From Nocardia jiangxiensis NBRC 101359 (GTDB lineage: Bacteria > Actinomycetota > Actinomycetes > Mycobacteriales > Mycobacteriaceae): 64,000 nucleotides of DNA. The DNA lies in contig NZ_BAGB01000061.1 of assembly GCF_000308615.1 (NCBI RefSeq), positions 62,001 to 126,000 on the forward strand, read 5' to 3'. A program made the position numbers and the translations under genes. Below the pieces are notes generated by a model. It searched no databases and was not told the DNA's origin. It saw nothing but the letters and a program-made list of their open reading frames with translations. This document shows, piece by piece, positions 53,136 to 61,839 of this stretch (position 1 is the stretch's first letter; every line of letters begins with the position of its first letter).

Positions 53136-53837
53136 CGCGGTGGTGAACGCCTCAGCGTTCGCCGGCACGATGTCGACCTCGGTGCGGGTGTGCACGGTAT
53201 AGCGGCCGTCTCCGGCGACATCGATCCAGCACAGTACGCCCAGCGGGCGTAGTTCACCGTTGCTGCGGCGCGCGGAGACGATGATCTGCCCGATCCCGTC
53301 GCGCGGTTGTTTGAGCAGGCGGCGGATGCGGGCCGGGGCGGACGGTCCGGAGATCGGCACGGTGACCAGATCGCGACTGTCCTCGCGGACCCGGCCCACC
53401 GGTGCGCTGTAGCGTGGCCCGGTGCCCGCCACGTTCTCCGGCAGCATCGAAATTACTCGGGGCGCAAGGGATTTCGGATTACCGACGAACAGCCGGATAT
53501 CCGAACCGCGATCCGGCGCCTGGCCCGCACGCTGCGCGGCCACCACGGTGACATGTCCGGAGCCCGCGCCGAGCACCCGCACCGGTGGCGCGTCGGGTTC
53601 GGACCCCTGCCTGCCGAACACCTCCACCCGCACGTCCGGGCGGGCCAACACCCGCAACGCCCCTTCCAGATCGGGATCGAGTGTGCGCGAACACCATTCG
53701 TTCAATTCCGGCAGTTGTGCGGCACGTTCACCGCTGTCGCGAGCGGACAGTCGAACGGCGAGCGGATACGGAATCCGGTCGCCGTCGGTGCGCTCCCAGG
53801 CCAGTGCGAACTGGTCGGGCGTGAGCGTCCATTTCAC
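53079..53837 (-). CDS. EspG-family chaperone of type VII secretion
   Basis: This 252-residue cytoplasmic protein matches the ESX secretion-associated EspG family: WTLTPDQFALAWERTDGDRI at the N-terminus, RLFVGNPKSLAPRVISMLPE in the middle, and GVLCWIDVAGDGRYTVHTRT near the C-terminus. EspG binds the PPE half of PE/PPE-like substrates and keeps them soluble until export. It follows the PPE-like and WXG-like genes in the same operon, 45 bases after the PPE-like stop. GTG 53837 is the start. No ESX ATPase, EccB-E or mycosin gene is in the window. Confidence 0.85.
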   Translation of the reverse strand: MKWTLTPDQFALAWERTDGDRIPYPLAVRLSARDSGERAAQLPELNEWCSRTLDPDLEGALRVLARPDVRVEVFGRQGSEPDAPPVRVLGAGSGHVTVVAAQRAGQAPDRGSDIRLFVGNPKSLAPRVISMLPENVAGTGPRYSAPVGRVREDSRDLVTVPISGPSAPARIRRLLKQPRDGIGQIIVSARRSNGELRPLGVLCWIDVAGDGRYTVHTRTEVDIVPANAEAFTTALRPMLTAAERIVAEAGVW

Positions 53838-53882
53838 CGGCGGCGGCCCGCCACGGATTCGAGAACCGACACGGTCGTCGGC

Positions 53883-55217
53883 TCACTCCTCATCGTCGAC
53901 CCACTCGCCGACCACCGGCGGCGTCGTCGGGTCCAGATGCCCGACCAGCTCGGTGCCGGGTTCGGCGGGCTCGAGGAAGGTCGGATCGTCGAACTCGGGG
54001 TAGTAGTCCTCGTCGTCCTCGTACTCGTCCTCCGGAGAGCGCCGCGGCGGAGCCGGAACGGTGTTGCCCGGACGGGTCGCGTCGCCCATGGCGAACGCGC
54101 CACCCGCGAGTCCGCCGACGATCCCGGCACCCATCCCGGACGAGACGTCGCCGCCGCCGGAACCGTCACCGCTGGTGGAACCGTCGGACTGGTCCTTGCG
54201 CTTGCCGTCGCCGTCGGTGCTCTGCGGCTTCGTGGAGGTGTTCTGCGGTTTGGTCGACGTACCGCGCGGCTCGGCGGCAGCCGGGGCGGGCGCCACCGCG
54301 GGAGCGGGCGCCGATGTCACGGGAGCTGCCCGATCGGCCTGCGGCGCAACGACATTCACCGGAGCGGCGGTGGACGCGGGGTGCACGGCAGCGGGTGTCG
54401 TCGTCGCGGCGGGCGCGGTCGCCGGGGCGGTGACCGAGGCCGGTGTCACCGCGGCGGCGGCATCGGTGCGCACCTGGTCGGGCTGCGCAGCCTGCTGCTG
54501 GGACGGCTGGTGGATGGTCGGATCCGACTGCGTCCCGGCGAGATTCGAACTCGGCCCGTGCGATGTGGTCGGGCTCGCGGTATCCACGCTGGTGCCCGGG
54601 GCGCTCACGCCGGGCTGCGGCGTGGTCTGCTGCTGAGTCGGGTACATGCCGCCGACGGGGAAGCCCGGCACGTTGTTGCCGGTCGGGATGAAGGCTCCGA
54701 CATAGACCGAATTCATCACCCGCACGACATCCAGGCGGACGTTCTCCGAGGTCTTCTGCGTCTCGGCATTGGCGGCGGCATGCTTCGGATCCAGCAGTGC
54801 GGCATCGAGATCCATGGCAGCCGAAACCGGGTGCGATACCGACGAACGCAGCGTCTCGGCTGCGTCATTGGCCTGTCCGAGACGATGTCCGACTTCGGAC
54901 ATCACATCGGCCAGATTCTGTCCCAGCGATTCGAACGCCTGCACGGCATTGGCGGCCAGTTGCGCGGCACTGCCGCGCCAGCCGTCGGCGATGGCCGCAC
55001 GAATCTCCGCATGTGCCTGTTGCACAGCATCGCTCATCGCGCTGCCCGAACTCTGCCAGGTCTGGCGGCCCGCGGTGAGCACCTCCGGCTTGAGCGCCAT
55101 GACGCCGCGGTAGATCTCGTCGTAGGTCAGGTGGTCGAAGACTTCGACGTTCGGCGCGTAATCCGGGTCGGAGTGGGTGGTTTCGACCGTGGTGCCGTCG
55201 CCGCTGATCTTATGCAT
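53883..55217 (-). CDS. PPE-like type VII secretion substrate with long Ala/Pro/Thr-rich tail
   Basis: This 444-residue protein has an N-terminal helical hairpin of about 150 residues with a WXG turn (AAIADGWRGSAAQLAANAVQ) and SLGQNLADVMSEVGHRLGQA, as in PPE/WXG proteins exported by ESX systems. Residues about 190-320 are low-complexity, rich in Ala, Pro, Thr and Gln (APATAPAATTTPAAVHPAST). A Gly/Ser/Asp stretch and a very acidic end (DEYEDDEDYYPEFDDPTFLE) follow. The ATG overlaps the stop of the WXG-like gene by eight bases, so the two partners are made together; the EspG gene follows. Confidence 0.82.
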   Translation of the reverse strand: MHKISGDGTTVETTHSDPDYAPNVEVFDHLTYDEIYRGVMALKPEVLTAGRQTWQSSGSAMSDAVQQAHAEIRAAIADGWRGSAAQLAANAVQAFESLGQNLADVMSEVGHRLGQANDAAETLRSSVSHPVSAAMDLDAALLDPKHAAANAETQKTSENVRLDVVRVMNSVYVGAFIPTGNNVPGFPVGGMYPTQQQTTPQPGVSAPGTSVDTASPTTSHGPSSNLAGTQSDPTIHQPSQQQAAQPDQVRTDAAAAVTPASVTAPATAPAATTTPAAVHPASTAAPVNVVAPQADRAAPVTSAPAPAVAPAPAAAEPRGTSTKPQNTSTKPQSTDGDGKRKDQSDGSTSGDGSGGGDVSSGMGAGIVGGLAGGAFAMGDATRPGNTVPAPPRRSPEDEYEDDEDYYPEFDDPTFLEPAEPGTELVGHLDPTTPPVVGEWVDDEE

Positions 55218-55620
55218 GTCCGGCCCCCACCACGTCGCTGTCGGTCTTGCCCAGGGCCGCAGCGATATCGGCGTCGTGCTGGGTGTAGGCCGCGCCCGCG
55301 GTGCGCAGCGTCTGCGCGAGCTGGCGGGCCGCTTCGGCGTACTGTCGCAGATGTTCGAGTGCGTCGGCGGCCTTGCCCTCGAATCCGCGCTGCAGCGAGC
55401 CGCCGGACTCGAAACCGCCGAAGCCGGGCATCGCGGTGGCCGCGTGCAACACCTGCATCTGCGCTTCCACCTGCTCGGCCAGGGTTTCGTAGCGGCGCGC
55501 ACAGCGTTCGTGGACGCCCTCGGTGACCAGTACACCGTCCATCCACAGTTCGCCGTCGTCGACCGCTTGCGTCAGGGCTGCCACATCGCTGCGCAGGTCC
55601 CCGGTCTCTTGTGATTGCAC
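55210..55620 (-). CDS. WXG100/PE-like type VII secretion partner
   Basis: This 136-residue helical protein has RYETLAEQVEAQMQVLHAAT, a turn at FGGFESGGSLQRGFEGKAAD, and a second helix (ALEHLRQYAEAARQLAQTLR), the two-helix layout of ESX substrates. The turn has FEG in place of WxG, as in many longer Nocardia homologues. A PE motif is absent. It is probably the heterodimer partner of the PPE-like protein, whose start overlaps its stop. GTG 55620 lies 19 bases after the stop of the alpha/beta hydrolase gene, so all four leftward genes can be one operon. Confidence 0.78.
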   Translation of the reverse strand: MQSQETGDLRSDVAALTQAVDDGELWMDGVLVTEGVHERCARRYETLAEQVEAQMQVLHAATAMPGFGGFESGGSLQRGFEGKAADALEHLRQYAEAARQLAQTLRTAGAAYTQHDADIAAALGKTDSDVVGAGHA

Positions 55621-55639
55621 CGGTCCCCCTTTCTCGAGC

Positions 55640-56275
55640 TCACTCCACAGGTGTGCGCACCGCGCTCGCGACCACACCCCGTACCCACTCCGCGATGTCG
55701 GCGGTGACCCGCGCGTGCACCGGTTCGTGGAGCAAATCGTGCCCGGCATCGGTGTACTCACGCAACCCTACAGATTGTTGACGCCCGGTCCAGTCGCGAA
55801 TCGGATCGATGGGTGCGCGACGATCGTCGACACCGTGCAGGGCCAGAACCGGTAGTCCTTCGGGCACAAGCGCATCGGGAGTCGCCGCGCGCGTGGGAGT
55901 GCCGGTGAGCACGAGCCCGGCGCAATCGGGCAGGGCCGCGAGTGCGGTCAACGCGGTGGCCGCGCCGAGCGAGTGGCCCGCCACGATCAACGACGCATCG
56001 GGCAGTTCCCGGCGGATCAGGGCGGCCAGCCGCAGCGCGTCGGCGGCGAGTTCGTCGATGGAGCCGGGCGCGGCCGGATCACCCTCGCTCAGCCCCTGCC
56101 CCGCGGTGTCCAGCCCCCACACCTCGATGTGCTGTGCGCCCAGCGCGCGGGCGAATCGGTGATAGTGCCCGGTGTGCTGCCCCGAGCCGGGCAGCCATTC
56201 CAGCACGGCCAGCGGTTGCCGCACCGGCCAGCGCCGATAGTGCAGCCGCCCGCGCGCGCCCTCGAAAAACGGCAT
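55640..56275 (-). CDS. Alpha/beta hydrolase (monoacylglycerol-lipase-like)
   Basis: This 211-residue hydrolase has the nucleophile elbow IVAGHSLGAATAL (Ser about 100), the acid Asp in ALHGVDDRRAPID and the His in DAGHDLLHEPVH. The early motif VLEWLPGSGQHTGHYHRFAR and GLDTAGQGLSEGD are like monoacylglycerol lipases and lysophospholipases. No signal peptide is present. It heads the operon that encodes the WXG-like, PPE-like and EspG proteins. Whether it acts with them is unknown. Confidence 0.88.
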   Translation of the reverse strand: MPFFEGARGRLHYRRWPVRQPLAVLEWLPGSGQHTGHYHRFARALGAQHIEVWGLDTAGQGLSEGDPAAPGSIDELAADALRLAALIRRELPDASLIVAGHSLGAATALTALAALPDCAGLVLTGTPTRAATPDALVPEGLPVLALHGVDDRRAPIDPIRDWTGRQQSVGLREYTDAGHDLLHEPVHARVTADIAEWVRGVVASAVRTPVE

Positions 56276-56563
56276 ACCGCAATCCTTTCACCGGTCGCGC
56301 CCGTCCGCGCGGCACCCCCTGCACCTGTGAAAAGCCCACCTGACCACGCACGAGGGCCCGCGTCCCATACACTCGGATCCGGGCCTTCCGTCACGCGGGG
56401 GTGCGGGCCGGTCCCCACGGCTGACTGCGTTTCACTTCACGTGACGACACGCGCCGCGTACGCCACGCCGTGCGACCTCGAATGATTACGCTGTTGCGCG
56501 ACTCGGCACGCAACGGTGCGTCGCCCGGGGCTTCGGGTGTCCCGAGACACAGGAGGGCCACGA

Positions 56564-59500
56564 TTGATTCTGTTCGGTGATCGCGTCGTGTGCAGCACCA
56601 GTGACCTGGTGGAAGCGGCGCGCTGCGAGTTCGCGCTGCTGCGCGCGCTCGATGCCGAACTGGGCCTGGTGCCGCCGGTCGCGGGTACCGGGTCATCGCC
56701 CGATTCCCTGGTCCGGACCGACGCCCGTGCGGTGGACGCCGAACTCGACGCCCTCCCGGCCCACCTGGCCGCCGCGGCGGAACGCATCGATCCGCCCGCC
56801 GGAGACGATGCCGCCGCGATGGTCGCCGCCCTGGAGCGCGCCGATCGCCGGACGGTTGCCGCCCTGCGGGCGGGCGCGCCGGTGGTCGCCGACGCACGGT
56901 TCTTCGACGGCGAGTTCACCGCCGGATGCGCCCTGCTGGTCAGAGGCGAACACGAGGGACCCCGCCCTGCCTCGACGGTCCTCGACGACAACGACGATTC
57001 CGTGGTCGACGGCGACGCCCTGGGCGCGACAGCCGACCGACTGCCCGCGTTCTCGATCAACGACGCCGCAACTTCGGACTACTCGACCCACGGTGCACTC
57101 GCCGACCGGCCGTCGGATTATTCGACACCCGATCGAGCACCGGTGTACTCGATCCACGGCGTGGCAGGTTCGAGATCCCCCATCGGCGCGCTGATCGACC
57201 TGGCGGGCTGCGCACATGCGATGCAGCAGCGGGGTTTCCAGGTGGATCCGCGCCTGCGGCTGCGCCTGCCGGACGGCTCGGAGATGATCCAGGACCTGGA
57301 CACCGCCGCCGCGGTGTTCCGGGCCCGGCGCGCACGGCTGGCCACGATCCTGGCCGGGAAACAGAACGAACTGCTGCATGTGCAGTGGGGCGATCGCCGC
57401 TATCTGGCCTGCGGCCACTGCCCGACCTGCACCGCGGAACTGGTGGCCGGTCGCGATCTGCTGCTGGTGGCCGGTATGCGCCCGGGGGTGCGGGCGCAGT
57501 TGCGCGATGCCGGTATCACCACCGTCGATCGCCTCGCGGCCGCCGATTCCGCGGTCACCGGCGTTGCGGCACATACCTTTTCCGCACTGTCCCGACAGGC
57601 CGAGGTACAGCTGCAGCACGAGCGCACGGGCGCGGCGGTCTATACGGTGACCGATGCGGGGGCGCTGGGTGCGCTGCCGCTCCCCTCGCCCGGTGACGTC
57701 TTCCTGGCCGTGACGGACACGCCCGCCACGGCGGTGGGCGTCGGCGTGGCCCCGGCGCATCACTCCGAGAGCGGCGAGGATCCGGTGGTGCTGTTCCACG
57801 CCTTCGCCATCGCCGGAACGGATTCGGCCGACGAGGGTTTCGACGCCGCCGACGAGACGCCCGACCTGCTGGAATATCTCCTGGACCGCCAGGAGCACCA
57901 CCCGGGTATGCGGATCTACCACTACCGTTCGCCGGTCCGGCAGTTGCTGGCCCGACTGTGCGTCCGGTACGGCGCGGATGAGCAGATCATCGATGACCTG
58001 CTCGGATCCCTGGTGGACCTGTACCCGATCCTGCGCTCCGCGCTGATCATCGGGCAGCGCTCCTACCGCCTGACCGATCTGGCCGAGCTGTTCGACGCGG
58101 GGACCGAAATCCGTTGCGAGGAACTCGAATCGGAGTGCGCGCACGCCTTGCGTCTGCGCGAGTGGCTGCGCGGGCTGGCTGCCGAGCACGGTGTTCGCCC
58201 CGCCGCACAGGCCCCTCGCCCGGAGACCGAACCGCTGCCCGCGGTCGAGGCGGCCCTGCGCGAATTCGCCTTCGACTTCGACGAATCCCGCAGCGCCGCA
58301 CAGCGGGCCGCGGCGCTGACCGCCGCGACCCTGGCCTATCACCGCCGCGAGCGGCAGCCGCTGCACTGGGCGCACGAGGATCGCCTGCGGCGGCCGATCG
58401 CCGAATGGGAGGACGCTCCGGGTGTGCTCATCGCGGACTGGGGCACCGTGGACACCAAATGGCACAGCACCGGTGATCGGCCGATGCGCCGCTACCTCAC
58501 GCTGACCGGACGTCTGGGCACCGGTGCCGCACCACGTCCCGGGACGCCGGTGCTCACCGTCTACGACCGGCCCGTCCCCGGCATGACCAGCTCCCCCGGC
58601 CGCCGCACGACCGCGCAGGCCACCATCCTGGGCTGTTCGCTGGATGCCAATTTCGACGACGCCCTACGGGTCGAGGAGTTGCTGCCGCAGGGCTGCGAAC
58701 CCTACGACGAGCTACCGGTCGCGATCGTGCCGGGCCCGCCCGGCCAGGACGAGAACATCGCGGACGCACTCGAATCCGCGGCGCACGAACTGCTGGTGAG
58801 CCTGCCCGAGGTGCCCGCGACGGCCGCGTTCGACCTGCTGCTGCGGCGTCGGCCGCGCCTGCGTTCGGGTGCGGCGCTACCCGAGGTGTTCGGTGATCAC
58901 GCCGCGGCCGTCACCGCGGCGGTGCTCGATCTGGACGATTCCTATGTCGCGGTGCAGGGGCCGTCGGGGACCGGCAAGACCGACACCGCCGTCCGCGTGG
59001 TGGAACGGCTGGTCACCCGGTACAAGTGGCGCGTCGGAGTGGTCGCCCGGTCGCACTGGGCGGTCGAGCAGGTCCTGGACGCGCTCGTGCGGGTCGGCGT
59101 ACTGCCGGAACTGGTCGCCAAATCCGAGACCCACGCGGTGGCCCCGGAATGGCTGACCATCGAGCCGGGCCGTTACCCGCGTTTCCTGGACAACGCCGTC
59201 AACGGCTGCGTGATCGGCGGCCTGCCAGGCGATTTCGCCGACGCCGCGCAGGTGCCGCCCGGTGCGCTGGATCTGCTGCTGATCGTCGATGCCGGGCATT
59301 TCTCGCTCGCCGACGCGATCGCGGTCGCGGGCAGCGCGCACAATCTGCTGCTGCTCGGCGATCCGGCCCCGCTGCCCGGACACGGCATTCATCCCGAGCC
59401 GGTACACGATTCGACGCTCGGGCGTCTGCTCGGCGAATTGCCCACGCTACCGGTCGAATTCGGCTACTTCCTGGATCGGACCTGGCGGATGCATCCGCAG

Positions 59501-60067
59501 CTGTGCGGACCGGTGTCCCGGCTGCGGTACGCCGGACGGTTGCGTTCGAGCGAAACCGTCACTCTCGCACGCGATCTCGAAGGCGTCGCGCCGGGTGTGC
59601 GAACCAAGCCGATCGAACATCACGGCAACAGCACCGAATCCGCCGAGGAGGCCCGCGAGATCGTCCGCCGGGTGCGGAATCTGCTGGGTCTGCCCTGGCA
59701 TCAGGGCGCGGTGACCCGACGCCTGCACCCGCACGACATCCTGGTCGTCACCCCGTATCACGCCCAGGTCGCGCGCATCCGCACCCTGCTGTCCCGGGCC
59801 CGCATCGAGGACGTCCTGGTCGGCACCCCCGAACGCCTGGCCGGCCGGGAGGCCGCGGTGGTCCTGGTCTCCATGACCACCTCCTCCCCCGGCGACGCCC
59901 CGCACGGCATTCACACCCTGCTGTCCCGCCACTGGATCACCACGGCCGTCTCGCGCGCCATGTGGACCGCCGTCATCGTCCACTCGGCCCTGCTCACCGA
60001 GTACCTCCCGGACACCCCGGAACAGCTCACCGATCTGGCCGCTTTCCTGGAACTCGCCCAGTCCTAG
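56564..60067 (+). CDS. TM0106-type RecB-like nuclease/SF1 helicase with eroded catalytic motifs
   Basis: This 1167-residue protein has a RecB-like TM0106 N-terminal half and a UvrD/AAA_12-like helicase C-terminal half. Walker A is intact (QGPSGTGKTD, about residue 800). The Walker B region reads LLIVDAGHFSLADA (about 905) where relatives have VDEAGQFSLA, so the catalytic Glu is missing. Motif III is LGDPAPLP rather than LGDPQQLP, and the VDKFQGQE motif reads TPERLAGRE (about 1085). In the nuclease part the expected DxK before the QL-type helix is replaced by a repetitive insert (residues about 132-203, with YST/YSIH units). A cysteine cluster CGHCPTC (about 285) remains. TTG 56564 is preferred since AGGAGGG lies seven bases upstream. 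The gene stands alone. Confidence 0.82.
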   Translation: MILFGDRVVCSTSDLVEAARCEFALLRALDAELGLVPPVAGTGSSPDSLVRTDARAVDAELDALPAHLAAAAERIDPPAGDDAAAMVAALERADRRTVAALRAGAPVVADARFFDGEFTAGCALLVRGEHEGPRPASTVLDDNDDSVVDGDALGATADRLPAFSINDAATSDYSTHGALADRPSDYSTPDRAPVYSIHGVAGSRSPIGALIDLAGCAHAMQQRGFQVDPRLRLRLPDGSEMIQDLDTAAAVFRARRARLATILAGKQNELLHVQWGDRRYLACGHCPTCTAELVAGRDLLLVAGMRPGVRAQLRDAGITTVDRLAAADSAVTGVAAHTFSALSRQAEVQLQHERTGAAVYTVTDAGALGALPLPSPGDVFLAVTDTPATAVGVGVAPAHHSESGEDPVVLFHAFAIAGTDSADEGFDAADETPDLLEYLLDRQEHHPGMRIYHYRSPVRQLLARLCVRYGADEQIIDDLLGSLVDLYPILRSALIIGQRSYRLTDLAELFDAGTEIRCEELESECAHALRLREWLRGLAAEHGVRPAAQAPRPETEPLPAVEAALREFAFDFDESRSAAQRAAALTAATLAYHRRERQPLHWAHEDRLRRPIAEWEDAPGVLIADWGTVDTKWHSTGDRPMRRYLTLTGRLGTGAAPRPGTPVLTVYDRPVPGMTSSPGRRTTAQATILGCSLDANFDDALRVEELLPQGCEPYDELPVAIVPGPPGQDENIADALESAAHELLVSLPEVPATAAFDLLLRRRPRLRSGAALPEVFGDHAAAVTAAVLDLDDSYVAVQGPSGTGKTDTAVRVVERLVTRYKWRVGVVARSHWAVEQVLDALVRVGVLPELVAKSETHAVAPEWLTIEPGRYPRFLDNAVNGCVIGGLPGDFADAAQVPPGALDLLLIVDAGHFSLADAIAVAGSAHNLLLLGDPAPLPGHGIHPEPVHDSTLGRLLGELPTLPVEFGYFLDRTWRMHPQLCGPVSRLRYAGRLRSSETVTLARDLEGVAPGVRTKPIEHHGNSTESAEEAREIVRRVRNLLGLPWHQGAVTRRLHPHDILVVTPYHAQVARIRTLLSRARIEDVLVGTPERLAGREAAVVLVSMTTSSPGDAPHGIHTLLSRHWITTAVSRAMWTAVIVHSALLTEYLPDTPEQLTDLAAFLELAQS

Positions 60068-60106
60068 CGAGCACACCGCAGGGCAACCGATTTCGGCCGT
60101 AGAACC

Positions 60107-61291
60107 TCAGCCGAAGTTCTGTCCCTCGCCCCGGTAGGTGGGGACAGTGGTGCGAGTGCCGTCGGCGGCGACGATCTGCAGGGTCTCGAAACGTTCGCAC
60201 AGTTCGCCCGCCTTGGCGTGCCGGAACCAGACGCGGTCGCCGATCGCCAGCTCACCGGCTCCGGCGAGCGGGGTCTGGACCTCACCCGCACCCTCGGTGC
60301 CGATGAGGCGTAATCCGCTGGGCCACACGGGCTTCGGCACGCGGGACTTTCCGGCCGGACCGGAGGCGATGTAGCCGCCGGAGAAGACCGTGGCGATATC
60401 GCGCGCAGGGCGGCGCAGCACCGGCTCGGCGAAGTACAGAGCCGGACGCGGGGTGAAGCTGCGGTATCCGTCGAACAGCGTCGGCACGTACAGTCCGGAG
60501 CCGGAGGTCACCTCGGTGACGCCGGGTGAGGAGACGCTCACCTCGATCGAACCGCTGCCGCCGCTGTTCACGATCTGCAGATCACCCACCACGGAACGGA
60601 CCGCGTCCAGCACCTTGGCGCGGCGGGTGGCGATCTCCGCGGCCGAGAGCCGTTTCACCAGGCGCACAGCGGGATTCGTATCGGGCAGGCCCGCGATCTG
60701 CGCCTCGTACGTCATCACCCCGACGACCTCGAAGCCGCGATCGAGTGCCGCACGAGCCAGGCGCGCAGCCTGGTCCGGGGTGCGGATCGGCGAGCGGCGC
60801 ACACCCAGATGCAACGGGCCGATCCGCAGCGAGGCGTCCACGTCCAGGCAGATGCGCGGGCGCACCCGGTCGGTGCCGACGGCGGTCTTGATCAGCTCGA
60901 GCTGTGCGGTGTCGTCGACCATGAGCGTGACCGATTCGCGCAGCAGATCGTCCTCGCCGAGTTCGGCCAGCGCGGCGCGATGCACACTCGGATATCCCAG
61001 AAGAACGTCCCGGGCGCCTTGTCGCACCAGCCAGATCGCCTCGGGCAGTGCATAACCCATGATCCCGGCGAATCCACCGGACGCGGTCAGGCGGGAGCCG
61101 AGCACTTCCTCGAGGACCGCACGGCAACGCACCGATTTACTGGCCACGCGGATCGGCACACCCGCCGCGCGGCGGACCAGATCCGCCGCGTTCGCCTGTA
61201 ATGCGGCCTGATCCAGCGCGGCCAGAGGCGGATCGAGGTCGGCGGTGGCCGCATGCAGCCCGGCGATGGACACATCTGTCACATAGTCCAC
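60107..61291 (-). CDS. PLP-dependent amino acid deaminase/aldolase (D-threonine-aldolase/D-serine-dehydratase fold)
   Basis: This 394-residue fold-type III PLP enzyme has the lysine site VPIRVASKSVRCRAVL (about residue 52), a TIM-barrel with RPRICLDVDASLRIGPLHLG, the phosphate-binding SGGSGSIEVS and a C-terminal beta domain with the metal-site-like DRVWFRHAKAGELCERFE. Relatives cleave or dehydrate beta-hydroxy-D-amino acids. GTG 61291 gives the expected length. It is transcribed toward the helicase gene and has no obvious pathway partner. Confidence 0.87.
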   Translation of the reverse strand: MDYVTDVSIAGLHAATADLDPPLAALDQAALQANAADLVRRAAGVPIRVASKSVRCRAVLEEVLGSRLTASGGFAGIMGYALPEAIWLVRQGARDVLLGYPSVHRAALAELGEDDLLRESVTLMVDDTAQLELIKTAVGTDRVRPRICLDVDASLRIGPLHLGVRRSPIRTPDQAARLARAALDRGFEVVGVMTYEAQIAGLPDTNPAVRLVKRLSAAEIATRRAKVLDAVRSVVGDLQIVNSGGSGSIEVSVSSPGVTEVTSGSGLYVPTLFDGYRSFTPRPALYFAEPVLRRPARDIATVFSGGYIASGPAGKSRVPKPVWPSGLRLIGTEGAGEVQTPLAGAGELAIGDRVWFRHAKAGELCERFETLQIVAADGTRTTVPTYRGEGQNFG

Positions 61292-61359
61292 TGAACCATG
61301 AAACTGGACATACGTCCAGTTAAGTGGCAGCGCGCATCCGGCATCCCTCGCGGCAGTGA

Positions 61360-61839
61360 CTACTTGTCCACGGCCTTGGTGGACAGACTCGACACGAGAT
61401 CGTCGAGCACTACCACGGTCGTCTCGTCGTCACAGTCGGCGAGCCAGCGCAGCACCGTACCCTGCACCACCGCGACGGCGTAGGCCGCGATCGCCTCCAC
61501 CGGCTCGATCCACTCGGTCCCGGACCGCTCCGCGCACAGCCGCAGAAATGCCGTGACCTCGGCCTCCTGATTCTGGAACAACGCGACCGCCGACTGCTCG
61601 ACCGCACATTCGTCCTGCCCGTCCCACCGGCGTCGCAATGCCGCGATGGTGGCCTCGTAGATGCGCACCTGACGTTCCGGCGCGGCCGTGATCGCGGGCC
61701 ACAACGCGCTCACTCCGGCATGCAACAGCACCCGCAGCGCACGCGTACCGGAAAAGTCGAGCTCGGCACACGCCCGTTCCACCGCATCGGCGAGCGCCGG
61801 CCTGGGCCGGAGCTCGGTCATCTCTCCACTAGCGCTCAA
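61360..61839 (-). CDS. TetR C-terminal-domain-like protein without a visible helix-turn-helix
   Basis: This 159-residue protein is helical throughout (RALRVLLHAGVSALWPAITA, VRIYEATIAALRRRWDGQDE, then EWIEPVEAIAAYAVAVVQGT) and looks like the ligand-binding part of a TetR regulator. The DNA-binding helices that should precede it are missing, and no matching piece is found in another frame immediately upstream. TTG 61839 follows AAGGGAG by eight bases; ATG 61821 is an alternative with a poor site. It lies 68 bases before the PLP gene on the same strand, so it could be co-transcribed. It may be a truncated regulator or a ligand-sensing partner. Confidence 0.68.
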   Translation of the reverse strand: MSASGEMTELRPRPALADAVERACAELDFSGTRALRVLLHAGVSALWPAITAAPERQVRIYEATIAALRRRWDGQDECAVEQSAVALFQNQEAEVTAFLRLCAERSGTEWIEPVEAIAAYAVAVVQGTVLRWLADCDDETTVVVLDDLVSSLSTKAVDK

